Origin: Zanthoxylum bungeanum
Taxonomy: Eukaryota > Streptophyta > Magnoliopsida > Sapindales > Rutaceae
Length of the DNA: 64,000 bases
Assembly (NCBI GenBank): GCA_019454045.1
Contig: SKCR01001888.1
Coordinates: 1-64,000 of the forward strand
Direction: 5' to 3'
Below the pieces are notes generated by a model that saw only the letters and a list, made by a program, of their open reading frames with translations, had not been told where the DNA came from and made no database searches. A program made the translations under genes and the position numbers. Positions 35,810 to 48,593 of the stretch are shown here, one piece after another. Every line of letters begins with the position of its first letter. Within the stretch, counting starts at the first letter, position 1.

Positions 35810-37743
35810 TGTTGGACAATTATGACCCATAGCGTCACTATTTGTAAGACATTGTGTTTTTGTACAAATTAATTATGTAGCAAAGGAAATTGCCTTTTAT
35901 CATTTCGTAATTAGATTACTTAAATGTGTGAATGATGAAAGTCCTTATGATTAGTTCCGGATTGAGATGATATGAGACAGTATCAATCCACGAAGGTTTA
36001 ATAATTAAATATCCCTAGTCGTAGTATTATCGAGACTGGACATCTATAATGCAGAATAGACTAGTATCGCACTTGTGCGTGTTATGGAAGAGTAACATCA
36101 TAGTTCTCATATATTTAAGTATTGGATACTAATGCAAGTGTGGTAGGAGGTTGTGTTTACCGATGGTACGGAAACAGCTTCGCTCTGGATAGACCCCTCG
36201 GAATCCCATTGGTAGTATGACTATGTGTCTATGGGAGTCCGCATCAGGGTAGATGTATTTAGTCTTAACCTGAGACTTGCATAGCAAGTACTTGCGACAA
36301 TCAATACATTTTGATTTTGGTCGTCCAGGACTTTAACAGGTTTTGTGTATGCCTCTTCTGGGTTTATTGAGAATCGTAGTGTATTGGGTGTGATGTCAAG
36401 ACGGAAGTATCACTTCAGTCATATGGAGATGATGGTCACGCATGGATACAGAACTGGTTCTTTAAAGGGTTGCAACCATCGGGATAATATGACTAGGTCA
36501 TGATTATCCGATAATAAAGAGACTAGTTGCTAGTGATCCGATATATGCTTCGTACGGGGCAGACACTATTCTAGCCCCAGGCCTTGCATGTGACATCCGA
36601 TACTGGATCGTAATACGCAATACTACGTACACTACGCCTGACATATATTATATATTCCATTAAGAATATTTCTGGAGAATTGGGTAGGCATGGTGCTTTG
36701 CTAGAAGCCAACCTTGTCTCGTAAATCGGTAAGAACGTAGTACTAGGTACATACGTGTTCGGATAGTCCGACGACCAGATTTACTACCAACATATCCAGG
36801 GATCTCTTGGGTCGCTTCCCGAAGATTCACCGATGACGAATGATTCGAACTTTATTAATCTGGGATTAATAGCGGAGAGACTTTATCTGGGATAAAGTAC
36901 TATTTGAAGAGAGAGAACGATTAATTTGGAATTAATCGATAGAATAATATATTCGATATATTATTCGAAATTGGATTTCGACGCGGAATTAAAATTGGAT
37001 TTTAATTCGGGCTAACGAATTGATTTAGAATTAATTCGCAAGCGACGTGAATAGTAATTTTGCTAGGCATAATTATTTAATTAAATTTGATTTAATTACG
37101 TCGCAACGGAAAATTCGTTAATTCGGAATTAACGAACCCGAGCCCGGAATATGTTTGCGGGCCTACTTCGATTTTGAATTAAAGTAGGGCCCACAAGTCA
37201 CATCGCGAGTCACATCACTTGTCACTTTAGTGATAGATGTCAAGTCACCTTTTTGGTGAGTGACATGCAGTCACTATTCATGATGTTGGTTGGTGTGGAC
37301 ATTTAATGCAATTTTGGAGCGAACAATTTTGGTTGACTTTTTGAAAGTATATACCAAATTTTTGGTAATTGATTTTATTATATGTTTTTGGAAAACAAAT
37401 AACAAAAGAATTAAAACTCTCTCCCAAAATAGACCAAAACCGTGAGCCTCTTGGAGAAGGAAGAAGAATTGTTTTTCTTCCTAACTTACTAGCACATTCA
37501 AGGGATCAATACAAGGTGATAGGGAAACCGAAACTTAGAGCTTGGAATCCTTTGGAAGCTTGGAGCTTGTTCATCTTCTTCAACAAAATCTTGCCTTGGC
37601 CGAAAGCATCCACAAGGAGAAATTTTTTGTTGTTCTTCGCATCCAAAAGCCGATCTTTGTAAGTATGATTCCGTCATACTTCTTTTGATTATTCATTCTT
37701 TTCATTGCTTATATTGATCTTGGGACCACCTTAGAAACCAACA
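35810..37743 (+). repeat. LTR A, left copy
   Basis: 1934 bp, TGTTGG...CCAACA. It matches 52488-56452 (after removing the inserted solo LTR) almost base for base. It is followed immediately by GCGTC and 25 further bases of the outer flank. Confidence 0.92.
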
Positions 37744-37801
37744 GCGTCCAGATTATTTCAATCCGTATAAAGACTAGTAAGTATGATTCCGTCATACTTC
37801 T
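37744..37801 (+). repeat. Mosaic filler: copied target flank plus LTR A fragment
   Basis: 37744-37773 is identical to the 30 bases at 56453-56482 that lie outside the composite in the host copia RT gene. Next, 37777-37801 repeats a 25-bp segment of LTR A (also at about 37661-37685 and 56368-56392). LTR B sequence begins at about 37802. Three sources are joined within 60 bp. Confidence 0.85.
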
Positions 37802-38716
37802 TGGGATTAATTACAGAGATATTTTATCTGGGATAAAATATTATTTAAAGAGAGAGAATGATTGATTTGGAATTAATCGATAAAATAATAGATTCGATAT
37901 ATTATATGAAATTGGATTTCGACGCGGAATTGAAATTTGATTTTAATTCGGGCGAACGAGTTAATTTAGAATTAATTCGCAAGTGACGTGAATAGTGATT
38001 TTGCTAGGCAAAATTATTTAATTGAATTTGATTTAATTACGTCGCAACAGAAAATTCGTTAATTCGGAATTAGTGAACTCGAGCCCGGGAGTGTTTGTGG
38101 GCCCACTCACATTTCGAATTCAAGTGCTGCCCACAAGTCACATCAAGCGTCAAATCATTAGTCACTTTGATTGATGTGATGAATAGTCACTTTGAGTATT
38201 GTGACAACTTGTCACTTGTGATTGATAGATGTGGTTGGATGGCTTAAATGCCATTTACCAAATTTTGAATTTGGTATATCTTTATTTTATTTTGGAAATC
38301 AAACCAACTCAACACACATTTTTCATCTCTTTCTTCTCTCCTCCAACTCTCGGCCAATGGGCCATTTTCTTCTCCAATTTTCTGCCTTTGCCGAGAATGA
38401 AGATGAAGCTTTGTGAAGATTTGTTGCAAGTTTTTCACAAGTGCTAGCACACTTTAGAAGTCTTACGAAGGTGATAGGGAAACTCACCCGTGGGCATGGA
38501 ATGCACACCAAGCTTGTAGATTGAAGGACCGAAAATGGAGGACAAAAATGGAGCTCAAAACCGTGAGCATCATGGAGCAAAAGCTTGAAGATTTTTGTTG
38601 TTCCTCGCATCGCAAAAGCCGATCAATGTAAGTATGATTCCGCCATGCTTATTTTTTGTTTTCGCACATGATTTCTTGCTTGAAATTGATCTTGGGACTA
38701 ACCTAGAAACCCAACA
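37802..38716 (+). repeat. LTR B, 5'-truncated copy
   Basis: Corresponds to the last ~915 bp of LTR B (45688-46605), starting GGGATTAATTACAGAGATAT and ending AGAAACCCAACA. The first ~1070 bp, including TGTTGG, are missing. Confidence 0.88.
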
Positions 38717-38731
38717 ATGGTATCTTGAGCC
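38717..38731 (+). other. Copia primer binding site
   Basis: ATGGTATCTTGAGCC directly after the LTR end, an imperfect match to the TGGTATCAGAGC primer site (initiator Met tRNA) of copia elements. The equivalent site after the LTR at 46605 is deleted. Confidence 0.7.
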
Positions 38732-41066
38732 ATTTTGAGCATGAAATTGAAATTAGGGTAAAATTGGGCAAAATTGATTTGAGCATGTTTGAGTGAAATT
38801 GATTGTTTGAATATGCTTAAATGATGATAACATGGTGTTATGCATGATCAATTTGATGAAAATTGAATTGGATAAATTTTCCCCAATATGCTTGGCTTGG
38901 CCGAATGGTATACTTGCCCTAATATCATGGTATTTTTTGATTTTGATCATTGGATGAGTTGAAATCAATTGGGGAATGTTGATTTATGATTTAATTGGAT
39001 TGAATTCGGAATCGGACATGAAAAACCCCTAAAATGCCGTGACTATGTAGCATGAAAATGATTGATTTTTGATTCAATGTGTTGGACATGTTTTGATGAT
39101 AATAAGCATAATTAATTGTGTAAATTGATGTTTTGGAAATTTTAATTTAGTTAATTAATTAAGGCATACACTTTAGGTTAATTAAATTATGAAATTTGGA
39201 ATTTTGGTAATTTAATTAATTGGGCCAAATTTGGAATTGGGCTTGTAAAGTTGTATTTGGGCTTAATGGGCTTGGTTGGGCCAAGTTTGGTTTAGGCTAA
39301 TTGGTTGGATCCAATTGGGCCCAAAACCATATCCATAAAGTCCAAATATGACTAATGGACCTTTAATGTTTTAATTGGGCCTAAATTGGTTTCTTGGGAA
39401 ATAAGGGTGATTCCTTAAATGGGCTTTGGTATTTGGGTTTGACCATATTGACCAAAAGTCCATGCCTTAGAAATTAATTAAAAGCCCATTGGACTTTAAT
39501 TAAATTGACATTGGATGTTAATCGGGCTTTGAGACCCGTAATGATTGGATTTAGAATCTAAGTCGTAAAGGCACATTAAAGTGTAAATATTTAATTTAGA
39601 ATTAAATATAGAATTAGTATTAAATACAAATTAAATTGGATTTAATGTTGTAGTTTAATATAATTCGTGAATTCGTACTTTGAGTATTTATTCGCAAAAT
39701 GAGTTGGACTCGCGCAAAATCAAATCGTTGTTTGAACATTGGATGGTCATTAAATTTCAGATTAATTAATTGGATTAGATTGATTGATACCATGCTTTGT
39801 GTGAATACATGGATGCGATGTATGAATAATGTATATCGGATGGATATTAGATGGATATTAGATGGGTGAGGGAAATTTTGGAAATTGTTGTAATAAATTT
39901 AGAATTTATTAATTGGACCTGCGTGTCCAGCCTATTACCTCTTGACTCTTTGTATTTCTCTTCTCACCTATTCCCCTCAATGTAAATGAGGTTTCTTTAG
40001 AAGTGTTATGTAATCGGGTAGAAGTAATACTTGTGCTAGCGAGAGAGAGGAAATGGAGAGATTTGTTATAGGAACAATGTGTTAAGTATCCATCCACATA
40101 TCATTATTATTTTATTTATTTACGCGCCTTATTATGTATTTAGAATGCATGTTTAAGGGTGTATGATGATGAGACCTTAACAAAGATAATTAATTGGTTG
40201 CCAATTACGCGAAAAAAACCCTCACTACATATTAAGCGTTTTTCCTTCCATTGAGTGATTCTTACTCAAGATCCAAGATTGGCACTGGTTTGTTGGCCAA
40301 AGTCAAGACCTTTGTCCGTCGCGGATGTGTTTGAATCATGAAGGCTTTGTTCCATATCGGTGTCTTGTCCAAGTTGTGATTTGTTGGCCAAAGTCAAGAT
40401 CACTTCTTGTCCATCGACATCGATTACGAAGCTTTCCAAGGTCAATGGGTTCCGCTTAACTGGGATCACTAAGTTTGTTGTGCCAAAGCCAAAGCTTAGT
40501 TGATTCAGAGGAAAATGGTTAAGAAATATATTGGATATATTGGCATATATAGGATATATGTTTCGGACTTGGATGTCCACCTACTGGATCTAGGAATTGG
40601 ATGGGATCCAATTGATCTTAGAGATCTACCTAGTTAATTATCATACAATTTGTTGGCCAAAGTCAAGATTGTGTGTTATTTAACGGGATCCTAGCCCACT
40701 AGGAAACAAGGTTTCCCGAGTACTCCATAGAGGGTTAGAGGCTCGCCGAAAAATAGTGGGAGGCAAGTATTAAATTTTCAATATTCGTTTAGTTACTTGC
40801 CATACACGCTCATTTCAATTTTTTCGTCAAATAAATTAATATATTAGTTGGACTAATATTTAATTGTTGTTTTAATTAAACAGTTGGACTGTATTCAAAC
40901 CATTTCAATTAATAGTTGATTTTATAATTGGATTATAGTAATCAATATAATTGAATTTAACTAATTAAATTATAGTTGATTATATAGTTAGACTATAGTA
41001 ATCATTATAATAAATAGTACCTAAAGTCGTTGATTGGATAGTTGGACTATAGCAATCAAGATAAAT
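38732..41066 (+). other. Leader of internal region 1
   Basis: A non-coding leader of about 2.3 kb. The word TTTGTTGGCCAAAGTCAAGA (last base variable) occurs three times (about 40288, 40380, 40649). An antisense open frame (40580-40266) is shared with the leader of internal region 2 (48141-47938). I assign no function. Confidence 0.6.
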
Positions 41067-44000
41067 GAAAGATTAACGTTTAAAATATAAACCTGGGTGA
41101 AAATATTTTAAATGACTTTTAATTTTCAAATTGGGAATAAAATCTCAGGATAGTCTTGGTTACCGAGAAGTTACTTTATTTGATATAGTGACGTCTCGTG
41201 CCTAAGTCCGGAGTTGATCAAATAGTAGAACATGATATTTGGAATATTCATGTGATGATAACTTTAGTGCTTAATCCATTATACTTGCCAAATAGACTCC
41301 TTAATTTCTTAATCAGAACTAAGGATTAGATCCTTATAGTATGATATTGAAATTAAAGGATCTTCATAGATCTATTCTTAAATCTTAGAAGTACAAATTG
41401 CAATAGAAAACTCTTGGAGAGTTAATGGCTATACTCAAGGAGACAAAGCCAGAGTTTGCAATAGGGCAAGAAGCTCAAGACGCACCTTACTTCGACATTC
41501 CGGAAGGCCAAGGATTGGCCAAAGGCTTCTGGGGTGTGGAAAAGGGGCAAAGGCAAAATCATTATAATCTTCTGGGAAGACAAAGGACATATCCCAAGAT
41601 GTCTGCCGAAACTGTGGCAAATGGGGTCACTGGAAGCGTGACTGCCGTATGGACAAGGCAGACATGAAGGAAGAAAAGACGGGGCAAGGCTCCGGCTTCA
41701 AATATGTTTGTCATAAACATGTTTACTACTAGTATTAAAATTGGATTTTAGATACTGAGTGTGGTACATAAATATGTACTGATGTGCAGAATCTGCTGAC
41801 AAGCAGGATACTGACTTCAGTTGAGATTTATCTGAGATTCGGAAACGGGACGACAATCGCTGTTTCAAACCGTAGAAACCTAAGTTTAGGAACTACCCTT
41901 CGGGTAGATACTTAAATTAGGAAACTGTTAAAATGTAACTAGTTTGACTAGAAACATTATCTCTATATCAGAGTATAATCCGTTGCGGATATACCTTTAT
42001 ATTCTAGAACACTAAAGTGTTTTATTTTATAAAGATGATATTGAGATAAACACATTAGATGTGAATAACAGTATTTATATTTTGAATATAAATAAATCTC
42101 AAACGTATAACATGACAAACAAATAGCTCAAACTGATTTAATCAGTTGAGACTTATAAGTGGCATTGTTGTCTGTGACACAATTAACAAGACTCGTATAT
42201 CCACACTTTCGAAGAGTGGATACTAGGACATATTTGATTCTATTCAAATAATGTCTACGAATCTAGTTTATTGGGCAAAGTGCCTAAAACACCTTTACTT
42301 GGTAAAAATGCAAGTGCCACCAATCTGTTAGCCCTCATTCATAGTGACATAAGTGGGCCCATGTCTAGCTAGGCTAGAGGTGGATATGAACACTTCGTAA
42401 CCTTTACGGATGTTACATCGCGTTATGGTTATGTGTTTCTCGTGAAACACAGATCAAAAACTTTTGATAATTTCAAAGAGTTTCGACACGAAGTAGACAA
42501 ACAGATCGGCTAAAGTATTAAAACGTCACAGTTAGACCGTGGTGGAAAATACTTAAGCAATAAGTTTCTCATATACTTGAAAGAGTATAGTATTCTTTCA
42601 ATGAGGACTCCTCTCGGAACACGACAATTTGACGGTGTGTCCGAACCCAGAAACCAAATTTTGTTGGACATGATAAGGTTAATCATGAGTCGCTCTGAGC
42701 TACCATTTCCTTCAAGGGATAAGCTTTAAACAGTGCAAAACTTATTTTGAATAAGGTTCCATAGAATCTATTAGACAGACTTCATATTAGATATGAACAG
42801 GAAAGAAACAGGGTTTTCTCATTCCTGGTGATTTGCGAATGTTGGGCATATGTTTGGATGATACCAAACTAGAACCCAAATCAGATAAGTGCCTAAGTTG
42901 TAGGTTATCTTAGGGAAACCAAAGTATAGTACTTATACAACTCACTAGAGAACAATGTAATTGTTGCTCGCCATGCGGTTTTCCTAAGAGGAATACCTAT
43001 ATGCAGTGGTAAGTGGGAGGAAAGTAAAACTCGATGAAAATCGGAGTAATACTATTCCAGACACCGATTCCTTAATAGAACACAAATATTTCATCAAGGA
43101 TGAGACTATACCAATAATCTTCAAATACACAAGAACTGCGTAAGTCGGAGAGAGTCAGAAAACAACCTGGGAGGTATGGGTTTCTGATCTCACCTCATAA
43201 AGATGTTAATCTTATTGAAGAATACGATCTGACTACGTATAAGGAAGTGATACAAGGTATCGACTCCCTATTATGGCAAAGTGCCAAGAAGTCCGAAATG
43301 GATTCCATGTATACCAACTAAGTTTGGATACTAGTTGATGTACCAAAAGGCATTGTGTCTATTGGTACTATATAAGTCTTCAAGGAAGACATACATGGAA
43401 GGCAACATACCAACGTACTAAGCTAGGCTTGTAGCGAAAAGGTACCGTTATAAACATTGTTTCGATTACGACGAAACCTTTTACTCGTTGCCTTGGTTAA
43501 ATCCATTTGGATAATGCTTGCTGATGCTGCATGTTTCATTTATGAAATATGGCAGCTGAATGCCAAAAATGTTTTCCTTAACGGAAACCTTTTGGAGGAT
43601 GTTTATAACATCCTGACGGTTTTGTCGTACTAAAACAAACAAACAAACAAGGTTTGCAAGTTAATTTGATCCATTTATGGATTGAAGCAAGCATTATGTT
43701 CTTGGAACTAGATCGTTTTGATGTAATCATAATGGTGTATGATTTAATTCAAAACGAATATGATTCTTGTGTATATAAGAAGGTTAGTGGGACCGCACTG
43801 ACAATGAATGTCCTAAGTGAATGATGACATGTCATTTCTTGGAAATGATATTCCATAAAACTGTTGGTGAAAGCTTGGCTTTCAAGAAAATTATCCGTAG
43901 AATTCTTGGGAGAAACAACCTTTATTCTAGGAATAAAGATCTACTGGGATAGATCTAAAGGTTGTTCGCACTCTCCGAGAACTCGTAGATTGAAATAAAT

Positions 44001-44560
44001 TTACGCGACCTGGTGTCTCATATGCTTTGAGCATATGGAGTCACAATCGGGCCAATCCAAGCGATAGTCATTGGATTGATGTTAAGAACATCCTTTAGTA
44101 TCTTAGATGATCTAAGGATGCTGTCTTATACTATGGAGAAGGAGAACTTGAAGTGACTGGGTTCACTGCTGCAAGTTTCCTAACCGATAAAAACGACTAT
44201 AAGTCATAACAAAGGTACTATACAGTTTTAAATAACGGAACAGTGAGCTGGAAATCTTCCAAGCAAGATAATGTTACCGATATAACAACAAAAGTGGATT
44301 ATTGCTGCAGCTAAGGCAGCCAAATAGCCTTCTGGATGAATAATCCTAATTAGATTAGGAGTAGTTCTGTTAGCAGCTGAGCTAGGCTACAGCACAGGCT
44401 AAAGAATTAATGGTCTCATCAACGATCCAGATGTATACTTCAAATATTCATCTGATTCATTCGGATCATACATCGTGGTGATGTGATGATCGAATAAATC
44501 GCATCAGATGATAACCTTGCAAATCCGTTGACGAAAGCATTTCCTCAGCAGAAGTTTGAG
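41067..44560 (+). pseudogene. Copia gag-pol of internal region 1, heavily decayed
   Basis: No long frame survives, but alignment to internal region 2 shows all parts in order. The gag end has an intact CCHC zinc knuckle, CRNCGKWGHWKRDC (41604-41645), which is broken by a stop in copy 2. Then come protease (near 41740), integrase (42330-42600, where a stop replaces a residue in the GPMSS-A motif), RT (43380-43960) and RNase H (44150-44540). There are numerous stops and small deletions. Most of gag upstream of the knuckle is barely recognisable. Confidence 0.82.
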
Positions 44561-44622
44561 CGAACCATACATAGTTCGGGTGTAGGACACTTGAGTGATT
44601 GGCTATAGGCCAAGTGGGAGAT

Positions 44623-46605
44623 TGTTGGACAATTATGACCCATAGCATCACTATTTGTACAGATCATGGTGTTGTTGTACAAATTAATTATGTGACAAAG
44701 GAAATTGCCCTTTTATCATTTGTAATTAATATATAAATGATTGAAGGTCCATACCGGATTGAGATGATATGAGACAATATCAATCCACGAAGGTTTAATC
44801 ATTAAATATCCCTAGTCAGAGTATTATCGAGATTGGACATCGATAATGCGTAAAAGACTAGTATTACACATGTGCGCGTTGTGGGAGCATAACGACATAG
44901 TTCTAATATATTTGGGTATAGGATACTCATGCAAGTGTAATAGGAGGTTGTGTTTACTGATGGTACGGAAACATCTTCGCTCTGGATAGACCTTTCGGAA
45001 TTCCATTGGTAGTATGACTATGTGTCTATGGAGTCCGAATCAGGGTAGGTGTATTTGGTATTAACCTGAGACTTGCACCGCTAATACTTGCGACAATCAA
45101 TATACTTGGTTTTGGTCGTCCAGGGCTTTAACAGGTTCTGTGTACGCCTCTTCTGGGTATATTGAGAATCGTAGTGTATTGGTGTGTGTGATGTCAAGAC
45201 GGAAGTATTCACTCCAGTCATAGTGGAGATGATGATCACGTAGGATACGAAACTGGTGCTCTTATGTACTGCAGTCATCGGGATAATATGACTAGGTCAT
45301 GATTATCTGATTATAGAGACTAGTTACCAGAGATCCGATATATGCTTCGTACGGGGCAGACAGAATTCCAGCCCCAGGCCTTGCACGTGACATCCGGTAC
45401 TGGATCGAAATACGTAATACTACGTATACTACGCCTGATATAGATCACATATTCCTATAAGAATATTTCTGGAGAATTGAGTAGGCACGGTGCTTTGCTA
45501 GAAGCCAACCATGTCTTGTAAATCGGTAAAAACGTAGTACTAGGTACGTACGTGTTCGGATAGTCCGACGACCGGATTTACTGCCAACATATCCGGGGAT
45601 CTCATGGGTCGCTTCCCGAAGATTCACCGATGACGTATAACTCGCACTTTATTAATCTGGGATTAATTAATAAGAGAGAGAAAATTAATCTGGGATTAAT
45701 TACAGAGATATTTTATTTGGGATAAAATATTATTTAAAGAGAGAGAACGATTAATTTGGAATTAATCGATAAAATAATATATTCGATATATTATACGAAA
45801 TTGGATTTCGACGCGGAATTGAAATTGAATTTTAATTCGGGCGAACGAGTTAATTTAGAATTAATTCGCAAGCGACGTGAATAGTGATTTTGCTAGGCAA
45901 AATTATTTAATTGAATTTGATTTAATTACGTCGCAACGGAAAATTCGTTACTTCAGAATTAGCGAACCCGAGCCCGGGAATGTTTACGGGCCTACTCGCA
46001 TTTCGAATTCAAGTGCGGCCCACAAGTCACATCAAGCGTCAAATCATTAGTCACTTTGATTGATGTGATGTCAAGTCACTTTGAGTGATGTGACAACTTT
46101 TCACTTGTGATTGATGGTGGTGGTTGGATGGCTTAAATGCCATTTACCAAAATTTGAATTTGGTATATCTTTATTTGATTTTGGAAATCAAACCAACTCA
46201 ACACACATTTTTCATCTCTTTCTTCTCTCCTCCAACTCTCGGCCAATGGGCCATTTTCTTCTCCAATTTTCTGCCTTTTGCCGAGAATGAAGAAGAAGCT
46301 TTGTGAAGATTTGTTGCAAGTTTTTCTCAAGTGCTAGTACACTTTAGGAGTCTTACGAAGGTGATAGGGAAATTCACCCGTGGGCATGGAATGCACACCA
46401 AGCTTGGAGCTTGAAGGATCGAAAATAGAGGACAAAAATGGATCCAAAACCGTGAGCATCATGGAGCAAAAGCTTGAAGATTTGTGTTGTTCCTCGCATC
46501 GCAAAAGCCGATCAATGTAAGTATGATTCCGCCATGCTTCTTTGTTGTATTCGCACATGATTTCTTGCTTGAAATTGATCTTGGGACAAACCTAGAAACC
46601 CAACA
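44623..46605 (+). repeat. LTR B, full copy between the two internal regions
   Basis: 1983 bp, TGTTGGACAATTATGACC to CTAGAAACCCAACA, preceded by the polypurine tract AAGTGGGAGAT. It is clearly diverged from LTR A (for example GACAAACCTAGAAACCC against GACCACCTTAGAAACC at the 3' end). It serves as 3' LTR of internal region 1 and, by position, as 5' LTR of internal region 2. Confidence 0.9.
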
Positions 46606-48593
46606 TTTGGTACCCTAATTAGTCATGGTATTTTTGTTTTTTGATCATTGGATAAGTTGAAAAACATGGGTAATGTTGATTTGAGATTCAATCGGATTGA
46701 AAATGAAATCGGACAAATAAAAGTCTAGAATGCCGTGAGTTGATAAGCATGTAATGAGATGATTTTTTGATTCAAAAATGTTGGACATGAGTTGAACAAA
46801 TTAATACATGATTAATTGATTAAATTTGTATTTTGGAAATATTAATTTAGATAATCAATTAATGTATTACACTTGAATTAATTGAATTTTGAAATTTTGA
46901 ATATTGAAATTTAATTAATTGGGCTTATAATTGTTGTATTTGGGCATAATGAGCTTGGTTGGGCCAAGTTGGTTTAGGCCAATTGGATTGGATCCAAATT
47001 GGGCCTAAATCATTCCATTAAGTCCAAATATAAAAAATGGGCTTTAAAAGTTTAATTGGGCCTAATGGGCCTAAATTGGTTTCTTGGCAAATAAAGGTGA
47101 TTCCTTAATTGGGTTTTGGTATTTGGGTTTGACCCATATTGACCAAAGCCCATGCCTTATGAAATCAATTGAAAGCCCATTGGACTTTATTTAAACAACA
47201 TTGGATGTTAATTGGGCTTTGAGACTCGTTTAGATTAGATTTGGAATCTAAGTCGTTAAAGCGCATTAAAAAGTGTAAATATTTAATTTGGAATTACATA
47301 AATGAATTAGTATTGAATATGAATTAAATTAGATTTAAAGAGTAGTTCGATATAATTCAAGAATTCTTACTTTGAGTACTTATTCTAAAACGAGTTGGAC
47401 TCGCGCAAATAAAATCATTGTTTGAACATTGGATGATCACTAATATTCAAAGATTAATTAATTTTATTAGATTGATTGAATAACATGCTTGAATGAATAC
47501 ATGGATGTGTTGAATGAATAGCGTATATCAAATGGATATTAGAAGAGAAATGGCAATTTTGGAAATTGTTGTAAATTTAGAATTTATTAAATTGGACCTG
47601 CGTGTCCAGCATTCTCTCTTTATTGATTCTTTGTATTCTCTTCTCACCTAATTCCCCTCAATGTTAATGAGGTTTCTTTTATTGTATTATGTAATTGGGT
47701 AGAAGTTGGAATAGTGCTAGCCGGGGAGAGGAAATGGAGTGATTTGTTCTAGGAACAATCTGTTAAATATCCATCCGCATATCGTTATTAATTTACTTTC
47801 CGCGCCTTATTATGCTTTTAGAATGCATGTTTAAGGGTGTATGATGTGACCTAACAAAGATAATAAATTGGTTGCCAATTTACGCGAAAAACCCTCAAAA
47901 CATATTAAGCGTTTTCCTTCCATTGAGTGATTCTTACTCAAGATCCAAGATTGGCACTGGTTTGTTGGCCAAAGTCAAGACCTTTGTCAATTGCGGATGT
48001 GTTTGAATCATGAAAGGTTTGTTCCATATCGGTGTCTTGTCCAAGTTGTGATTTGTTGGCCAAAGTCAAGATCACTTCTTGTCCATCGACATTGATTACG
48101 AAGCTTTCCAAGGTCAATGGGTCCCGCTTAACTGAAATCATTAAGCTTGTTGTGCCAAAGCCAATGCTTAGTTGATTCAGAGGAAAAGGTTAGGAAAATA
48201 TATTGGCATATATATTGTATATATGTTTCAGACTTGGAGGTCCACCTACCGGATCTAGGAATTGGATGAGATCCAATTGATCTTCGAGATCTACCTAGTT
48301 AAATATCATACAACTTGTTGGCCAAAGTCAAGGTTGTGTGTTATTTAACGGGATCCTAGCCCACTAGGAAACAAGGTTTCCCGAGTACTCCACAGAGGGT
48401 TAGAGGCTCGCCGAAAAATAGTGGGAGGATAGTATTGAATTTGCAATTTCGTTCAAATACTTAGTTTTACGCGCTTTCAAATTATTTCGTCAAAATTATT
48501 TTATTAGTTGGACTAATATTGTGTTATTTTTCTTGTAACAGTTAGACTGTACCCAAACATCGTTAATCGAATAGTTGGACTATTGCGGTTAAG
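46606..48593 (+). other. Leader of internal region 2, start deleted
   Basis: The sequence after the LTR joins directly to what corresponds to about position 38890 of copy 1, so the primer site and some 170 bp are gone. From there it follows copy 1. The segment 47930-48170 is much more similar to copy 1 (40255-40490) than the coding regions are to each other. Confidence 0.7.

Noticed and set aside
37369..37662. 97-residue frame inside LTR A
   Set aside because: Partly kept in the right copy of the same LTR, but no family features; more likely chance within young duplicate LTRs.
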